From a virus, in the IMG/VR virus record IMGVR_UViG_3300030042_000123, positions 1-64,000 of that record: a stretch of DNA of 64,000 nt; one strand, written 5' to 3'. Below are positions 17,169 to 22,900 of the stretch, in pieces. The notes beneath the pieces are model-generated. The model was not told the origin of the DNA. It made no database searches and saw nothing but the letters and a program-made list of their open reading frames with translations. The position numbers and the translations under genes are program-made. Position 1 is the stretch's first letter; the number at the start of each line of letters is the position of its first letter.

Positions 17169-17354
17169 ATGGATCAACTCACAGTCGATAAAATCATTCA
17201 ACTTGGCCACGCCGGGAAGACTCAGTATGGCATCGCCACTGGTCTCAAGCTGTCGCAGACCGTGGTCGCTTATGTTCTCAACGAGGATTTACGCGGCACG
17301 AAGGCAACCAAGATCACCGAAGCCCTCAACAAGCAAGAAGCCCGTCTTGCCTAA
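17169..17354 (+). CDS. Small helix-turn-helix-like protein (61 aa)
   Basis: A 61-residue protein. The segment HAGKTQYGIATGLKLSQTVV (about residues 14-33) has the spacing of a helix-turn-helix (Q-x-x-I-A-x-x-L-x-x-S-x-x-x-V). A strong AAGGAG lies eight bases before the ATG. It could be a small DNA-binding regulator. It is followed directly by an inverted repeat that can end transcription. Confidence 0.6.
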   Translation: MDQLTVDKIIQLGHAGKTQYGIATGLKLSQTVVAYVLNEDLRGTKATKITEALNKQEARLA

Positions 17355-17424
17355 AAAGAAATAGGGTGCGGCTCTAGGCTCGCACCCCGATACTGGTTTT
17401 TCCGCGCTCACCAGCAAAACTATC
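17353..17424 (-). ncRNA. Candidate phage small RNA
   Basis: On the minus strand a repeated promoter element (TATAAT at 17436-17431) lies about seven bases before 17424. The next feature downstream is a stem GGGTGCG/CGCACCC (17387-17364) followed by TATTTCTTTTT. The predicted transcript is about 72 nt with a second small stem (CTGGT...ACCAG) and no plausible reading frame. It runs antisense to nothing but the terminator side of the plus-strand operon. Inferred only from promoter-terminator geometry. Confidence 0.45.
17364..17387. terminator. Bidirectional terminator hairpin
   Basis: GGGTGCG and CGCACCC enclose ten bases. Leftward it is followed at once by TATTTCTTTTT; rightward GGTTTTT follows only after a gap. 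It ends the rightward unit 16283-17354 and probably the leftward small RNA. Confidence 0.6.
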
Positions 17425-17430
17425 ACTTAC

Positions 17431-17465
17431 ATTATACCCTATCGGGGCTCGAAAAGGATAGGAAT
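17431..17465 (-). promoter_or_regulatory. Repeated phage promoter element (copy 2)
   Basis: ATTCCTA (17465-17459), 22 bases, then TATAAT (17436-17431). The same two blocks at the same 22-base distance occur at 18442-18476, 59997-60031 and 63112-63146. No minus-strand protein gene follows within 4 kb, which points to a short RNA. Confidence 0.7.
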
Positions 17466-17476
17466 CCGAACTATTT

Positions 17477-17620
17477 TTAGAGCAGGTCGATGCGAGTATC
17501 GGCGTCCACCGCGTGCCAGCCGCCGTTGATGAAGCCCTCGTAGCCCAACCACTGGACCTCCAGCGGAGTCTTGCCATCCCGCTTCTTGCCTACACGGGCA
17601 GCGATGATGCGGGTCTCCAT
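17477..17620 (-). CDS. Small unrecognised protein (uncertain start)
   Basis: The 47-residue frame METRIIAARVGKKRDG...NGGWHAVDADTRIDLL looks like real protein. Sequence continues to look coding upstream of this ATG (KAAEHGLVATSTKLKKAVVR) as far as the TAA stop of the preceding gene, which is in the same frame. No ATG, GTG or TTG exists in that upstream part. A CTG at 17671 has GGAG six bases ahead of it. The product is therefore either 47 residues, a CTG-started 64-residue protein, or the tail of a readthrough product of the gene ending at 17702. The ATG of the TAATG junction at 17702 leads into a different, non-protein-like frame. Confidence 0.5.
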   Translation of the reverse strand: METRIIAARVGKKRDGKTPLEVQWLGYEGFINGGWHAVDADTRIDLL

Positions 17621-17701
17621 TCCGTGCTGGCGGACAACCGCTTTCTTGAGTTTCGTGCTCGTAGCGACCAGCCCATGCTCCGCAGCTTTGACATTGCACC
17701 A

Positions 17702-18001
17702 TTAGTTCGTCACCTTTGCTTCGAGTTCTACTTCTGCGTCAAACCTATCGTTGCTGGTAATCTTCGCGGCCTTGGGTGCGGCGGCGTGCTGCGCTCGAAT
17801 CTGGCGGGCGTACTCGCCAAGAGAAATTCTCAGGATCGGGAGCGCCGTGGGCAGGACCGATGGCTTGTCCATGCACTCGCCGCTGATGACAGTCACGTCA
17901 TGGGTAGCGGCGGCAACGGGGTCCGCTGGTTTGATAGGCGTGCGCGGCTCTTGCGCGAAGGCTGGAACCGCAAGCATCAGGCTGAAAAGCAATATCCGCA
18001 T
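17702..18001 (-). CDS. Small secreted protein
   Basis: A 99-residue protein with a clear Sec signal peptide: MRILLFSLMLAVPAFAQEP, cleavage expected after AFA. The mature 80 residues contain one Cys (SGECMDKPSVL) and no recognised domain. The Ala-rich C-terminus (QIRAQHAAAPKAAKITSNDR) is probably helical. It is the third gene of a short leftward unit driven by the promoter at 18442-18476. Export to the periplasm or envelope is expected; function unknown. Confidence 0.65.
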   Translation of the reverse strand: MRILLFSLMLAVPAFAQEPRTPIKPADPVAAATHDVTVISGECMDKPSVLPTALPILRISLGEYARQIRAQHAAAPKAAKITSNDRFDAEVELEAKVTN

Positions 18002-18010
18002 GTCAGTCTC

Positions 18011-18214
18011 CTAGTTGAGTAAGGAAGCGATTTCGACGTTCTGTTCCTGCCCAAACTGCCGCAGGTTGGCGACGGCGATGCTCAGGGATTTCTTCGGCAT
18101 CCGTAGTTGGTAGCCGTAGCGACCGTTGGCTTTGAGTTCATCCAGCCGAGCCAATTTCGCGATGTAGGCCGCGTACAGTGCTTCGAACGTGTTGACCTTC
18201 TCGATGAACGTCAT
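18011..18214 (-). CDS. Small unrecognised protein (67 aa)
   Basis: A 67-residue protein, predicted largely helical: MTFIEKVNTFEALYAAYIAK, then a basic loop RYGYQLRMPKKSLSIAVANL. It has no signal peptide or zinc motif. Its start overlaps the upstream stop as ATGA and its stop precedes the secreted-protein gene by nine bases, so it is in the same transcript. Function unknown. Confidence 0.6.
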   Translation of the reverse strand: MTFIEKVNTFEALYAAYIAKLARLDELKANGRYGYQLRMPKKSLSIAVANLRQFGQEQNVEIASLLN

Positions 18215-18435
18215 TTCGCCTCCACTGCGAAGTAAAGGTCACCCCGCTTCGTGAGTTTTCTTGCGGCAACCAGAGCCGACATGACCTGCTCAAATTGTTC
18301 GAGGGAGCAGCCATGCGTCATCAGGGCTGCATAAAGAGTTCCAGCAGGCGTACCAAGTTTTCCGCTGGATGCCACAACCGCGATCAACGCATCGCAAATC
18401 TCTTTCAGGGCATTCGTTACTTGGGTGCTTGTCAT
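18211..18435 (-). CDS. Small winged-helix-like protein (74 aa)
   Basis: A 74-residue protein. The pattern is an N-terminal helix (ALKEICDALIAVVAS), a stretch GTPAGTLYAALMTHGCSLEQ, and a final VAARKLTKRGDLYFAV hairpin, with Gly-Asp-Leu-Tyr at the wing position. This resembles small winged-helix proteins, though the match is loose. It is the first gene after the promoter at 18442-18476; the ATG lies six bases after TATAAT, so the mRNA is probably leaderless. Confidence 0.6.
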   Translation of the reverse strand: MTSTQVTNALKEICDALIAVVASSGKLGTPAGTLYAALMTHGCSLEQFEQVMSALVAARKLTKRGDLYFAVEAK

Positions 18436-18441
18436 GTCCCT

Positions 18442-18476
18442 ATTATACCCAAAAATGGGTCAGAAACGATAGGAAT
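18442..18476 (-). promoter_or_regulatory. Repeated phage promoter element (copy 1)
   Basis: ATTCCTA (18476-18470), 22 bases, TATAAT (18447-18442). The ATG of the gene starting at 18435 begins six bases beyond the -10 box, near the expected +1. Confidence 0.75.
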
Positions 18477-18507
18477 TTTGGACTATATTTGGTTTGTTTT
18501 CAACAGG

Positions 18508-18768
18508 TTATACGCCGTGGTAGCCTTCGCCGCCTGCGGCGGGAACGGCTTGACGTTTCTCTTCGTAGGGGTCGTAAGTGGTTAAGTCTTTGATGGAGCC
18601 TTCTTCGACTATCTTCAGGGAGGAGGTATCGACGATGTGATACCAATCGTCGTTGCCCATCACGGATTCCACTTTGGCACGGGCTGCCTCAATGGTGTCG
18701 GCTGTGCCTTGGAAATCACTCCAGCCGCCGCCCGGGTAGTATTCTTCACCTGTGAAGACGAAGAACAT
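18508..18768 (-). CDS. Small unrecognised protein (86 aa)
   Basis: An 86-residue acidic protein beginning MFFVFTGEEYYPGGGWSDFQ, with an alpha/beta pattern (strand, helix TIEAARAKVESVMG, strand YHIVDTSSLKIVEEG). Similar-looking small proteins made of one ferredoxin-like half are frequent in phages. Its ATG follows the previous stop without a gap. No function can be assigned. Confidence 0.6.
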   Translation of the reverse strand: MFFVFTGEEYYPGGGWSDFQGTADTIEAARAKVESVMGNDDWYHIVDTSSLKIVEEGSIKDLTTYDPYEEKRQAVPAAGGEGYHGV

Positions 18769-19842
18769 TTACATGCCTTCAGCGGGAGCAGTCGTGATCG
18801 GTGCGGGACGCGACTTACGCGGCTGTCCAATCGGCTTTACTGCACCGCCGCTCGGACCATTCTCGCCCATCACGTAGCCCATGAAGCGTTCCTTCATGAA
18901 ACGTGGGTTGGATGCGCGTAGTGTGCTGCACAATCCCTCGGCGATGTTGCGCTTCTCATCGGGACCGACGCTCATGTTCTTGATTGCGTCTGCCAGAGCG
19001 ATGAAATCCTTCTTGCTCATCGCGGAAAGCTTGTTGCCAGCTTCTTTACCCTGAGCCTGCGGAATTTCCTTCACGAACTTCTCAGCACTTTCGGAGTGCG
19101 GTGCGATGGTGTACTTCTGCTTGGTCGGTTCCTGTGCACCAGAACCCTGTTTGTTGCCCTCAGCCTCGCCCTGAGCCTGCGGCATCTTGGCCTTCTGCGG
19201 TGCCTTGGGGTTGCCGGATGGGTCACGGTCGGTGCTGAAAGCGTCGGAGCCAGAGGCGGCTTCCTTCTCTGCTTCAGGTTCCGCGTCGTCGGCGGGTTCG
19301 GCTGCGGCTTCAGCTTCAGTCTCTTCCTTGGCTTCAAAATCGGGACCTTCGGACTCGGCTACAGCTTCGCCCTTGTCTTCACCAAGCTCAAGTTCGTGCT
19401 TGCCTTCGTCGGTAAATGCCTTCTCAGCAGGCGTGGCACCCAAGTCGATACCCAGAGCTTCGGCGGCGATTTCCATCGCGGCTGCCTGCTCATCCAAGCC
19501 CTTATAGGCTTGCTGGAGGGCGTCAGCCAGAATATCTGGCTGCTCTTCGGCGATACGGATGAACTTCTTGCCGTACTTTTGGGCGGCTGCAACGCGGATT
19601 TTGGCGGGAGCATCCTTGGCGATTCTCGCGAGACCGAGGTTGTGACGGAGGGCTTCCATGCTGTCAGCCTGACGAGCGGTCTTGGCGACAAGCTCGTCGA
19701 GGACCTTGGCGAACTTCGCCGGGGACTTCGCTGTTTCACGCATTTTCGCGTATTGAGCCACTTTTTCGGTCTTACGGGCTTCGCGGCGGGCTACAATAGC
19801 CTTGCGAACTGCCTCACGGTCTGCCTTCTTTACGTTTGCCAT
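18769..19842 (-). CDS. Acidic Ala/Glu-rich virion-associated candidate
   Basis: A 357-residue protein. Residues 1-130 are basic and helical (NVKKADREAVRKAIVARREA). Residues 150-250 are a low-complexity Glu/Ala segment, and the C-terminus is Pro-rich. It contains DAFSTDRDPSGNPKAPQKAK, nearly the same as DAYTTDRDEQGNPKAPEKAE in the protein at 43531-44997, so both share a short linear motif. Start at 19842 with GAGAGGGAAACACC upstream. The composition resembles head-core and scaffold proteins, and it ends the virion operon. Function inferred only. Confidence 0.55.
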   Translation of the reverse strand: MANVKKADREAVRKAIVARREARKTEKVAQYAKMRETAKSPAKFAKVLDELVAKTARQADSMEALRHNLGLARIAKDAPAKIRVAAAQKYGKKFIRIAEEQPDILADALQQAYKGLDEQAAAMEIAAEALGIDLGATPAEKAFTDEGKHELELGEDKGEAVAESEGPDFEAKEETEAEAAAEPADDAEPEAEKEAASGSDAFSTDRDPSGNPKAPQKAKMPQAQGEAEGNKQGSGAQEPTKQKYTIAPHSESAEKFVKEIPQAQGKEAGNKLSAMSKKDFIALADAIKNMSVGPDEKRNIAEGLCSTLRASNPRFMKERFMGYVMGENGPSGGAVKPIGQPRKSRPAPITTAPAEGM

Positions 19843-19916
19843 GGTGTTTCCCTCTCTACAATAGGTGTTTGGTAGGCGTGTTTTTCCAAGTATTCTGCGG
19901 CTAATCGTTCCATGGT

Positions 19917-22900
19917 TTATTCTCCAGAGACGGGGGTTTCCTTCATGGCGCGAGCCACGCTGAGTACCAAACCCTGCTTCGTCTTGGTGCCCCATGCCGT
20001 CTGCACACGATCTTTGTTCGACGGGTCACGTTTCAGGGAGCCCCACAGCATTTCGATCAGTGGGTGGTTCTCGTACTGATTCTGCACGTCGCGTTGGAGT
20101 CCGCCGTCGCCGGGTGCTGCCTGCTTCTCTTCGCTACCCTTACGCTTTGCGGGCGGCTTTGGCTGCTTGGCTTTAGCTGCGGGCTGATCGAGCACGCTCA
20201 TGGCGGCATCGACCGCCGCGTTGGTGTCTTCCCACCAGAACGGCTCGCTGAGCTTCTGATTGTCCTCATTGTAGACCTGAAGCTCCGCTCCGTCGCCGCC
20301 TTCTGTCGCTTGAATCCATAGACGGACGGTGCCCTTCATCGGAATGGCAGGGGCATAGGTGCCCTGTCCGCGAATCTCGGAGCCCACAAGGACATACGGA
20401 CCCTGATACTGGTCGAACGCCTTGACTGTGCCGCCCAGTGCCTTCGCGATGGCGTGGTGCATCGGCCATGCTTCGGCGTCATCGGCTTCAGACTGGCTCA
20501 TCTCGCCCGTGGCTTCCTTTTTATTCGGACCAAACGAATCGGCTTCCCGCTTGTGTTCTTTCCACTGTTCGAAATTCAGTTTGGTGTCGCCGTTGGCAAC
20601 TTCATACTGCCAGTCTTTATGGTCAGTGTCCTCGGACGAACTCGTTGGGCTGAACTTATCCGCTTCTTCTTTGTACATTTTCCAGTCCTCGAAATTAAGC
20701 TTCGTGTCGCCATTAGCGACCTCATACTGCCAGTCTTTGTAGTCGGTGTCCTCAGCGGAAGACTGAAGTGGAAGGTCCATCTGATTCGGATCAGGTTCGG
20801 CAGGCGGGGCAATCTCGCTGCCCTCGTCCATTTCGAACAGGTTGCCGCCGTACTGCAAGTTGACCTTGTTGCCATTCATCAGTTCTTCAACCATGTCCTC
20901 GATCTGGTAACGCTCGTGCCAGTAGACGTTACCGTCTTGGTCGCTCATGAGTTCGCCGGATGTCAGTGCTCCAATGTCCTCGGGGTTGACCATCTCCCAG
21001 CCATTGGTGAAGAAGTCCTCCATGAGTTCGAAGATATTCGGCTTGTTAATCATCTCGCCGATACCCTGCACATCGCTGAGCAGGTTGGCGGTGGGCTCCA
21101 GCGTGATGCCGTACTTGTTGTAGACGACCTTGACGTTGAACCCCTCGTCTTCGCCAGACGTGGGCTGTTCAGTCGCCGCTACTTTGTCCTCGCTGCTGTG
21201 ACGAGGTGGGATTCCCTCGTTAGCCAGATCGAGGTCTGACTTTTCGGTGAGACCCAACTGTGCGGGGGTCTTGAGCTTGCCGCCGCGTTGCGGCATTGCG
21301 TTGATCTTGTCCGATGCGTCGGATGATTCATGTTCTTGCATGTCCTTCTCCTCAGGATGATACCCGTAAAAGTCCATCCATTCCTTAATGTGTGGCTCAT
21401 CGCCGCGACCCTTCGCCAGAGCCTCGTCAACCATCGACTGCATGTACGTCTGACCGTCCGTGGTCAATGGGTTCTCAAGGAAAATGTGGCAACCAGAGCA
21501 GTGCTCGGGTGCATCGGATTCTTCCTCGAAGAACGGCCCTTTCGGGTAGTTGTCCGAATCATACGAAGCCTCGTCCATCACGTTAGGCGGCGTCTTACCC
21601 TCCGCGTCCAGCGTGGCAGCAATTTCTGTCGCACACTTCTCGCACCACACGTCCGCTTGATAGATGTACGTGCCGTCGTTGGAACCACGGATACCACTGT
21701 TGGCACCCGGCTCGAACGCTTTCTTTTTCTTTCCAATTACACCAAGACCCCTCAGACGGGTTTTATCGGCTTCGCCGAACTCAGGTGTCTCAATGGGTAC
21801 ATCGGGCTGAGGTATAACTTCTTCGACACCAGCGGCTTCCAACAATTCCACATCGCCGGGATCAATGTAGTCGGCAAGGCCCTGTAATTCCATCAACTCT
21901 CCCTGACTGATCCGCTCGGCGCGGAGTTCGCCTCGGAGGTATTCCAAACGACCCTGAATTTCCGATGTCTCCTCCTCATCAAGCCACGCTTTCTTCGCCG
22001 AACCAGTCTTGGCGCATGGAGCTTTCGAGGCTTCCTGCATACTCATACCGCAACGCTTGCAGTGACCATCGGTGTCAGTGTCCAGATCGTGAGTGCTGAT
22101 GTTAGTCAAGCGTGCTCCGTCCGCTTCCTTCTCGATAGAAGCCTCAATCACGTTCTCTGCCTTCGTCGCCAGCGATGACGGGATGGGGAGGGTGGAAGAC
22201 TCATGGAAATTTTCTTGGCAAGAGTCGTCGCCGTTGTCAATCTGTTCGAGATCAAGATCGCCTTCGTCGCCCATGTGGTGACCTACGTCAACAACCGACC
22301 ACGTGGCTCCGCACGGCCCACAAACAATCCACCACTGCCCGTGCTCAAAGTACGGATTGCAGTTCTCGTGAATCTCGGTCTCGGGGTGCGTCTGTGCCAA
22401 CTGTGCTACGCGAGCTTCCATCTCTGGCGTGTTCTGTTCGGTCAGCAATCCCGCACTCACCTTGTTGGGCGTCTCAGTAACACCGCCGCTTGATCTCTCG
22501 GTATGACCCTGCTCGGTATAGTTCGGGTCGTCGCCGACAATTTCACGCAGGGCGTTCTCCGCGTCTTCACGATAGTCGTCGATGTCGCTCAGCGAGCCGT
22601 CCTCTTCGCGGCGGAAAGCGTACTCAAAATCCATCATGAGCTTGGAGCAGGCGATGTACTTGTCTTCGCCCTTGCCCGTGCGGGTGTAACGCTCGTTGAA
22701 CACGTCCGCCAGCCCGCCCTCCTTCTTGCCTTCCATGAAATACTCGAAGGCATCTTCGAGAATGCTTGCTGTTTTGCTGGTCATGTGCCACTTCTTTCCG
22801 GGAAGTTCGGGTACAACTGTCTTCCGCATTGGTTTCTCGTCTTCGGTCGTTGGTTGCTGACCCGGCAGAGCAACGGCCGTTCCGGGTGGTGGAGCTACTA

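Noticed and set aside
17439-17702. 87-residue minus-strand frame starting at the TAATG junction (MVQCQSCG...)
   Set aside because: Despite a tempting coupled start and a Cys pair, the translation soon becomes Arg/Gly/His-rich. A different frame of the same DNA is clearly more protein-like.
17513-18022. 169-codon plus-strand frame opposite the secreted-protein gene
   Set aside because: Lies opposite a frame with a textbook signal peptide and a good operon context; no start signal of its own.
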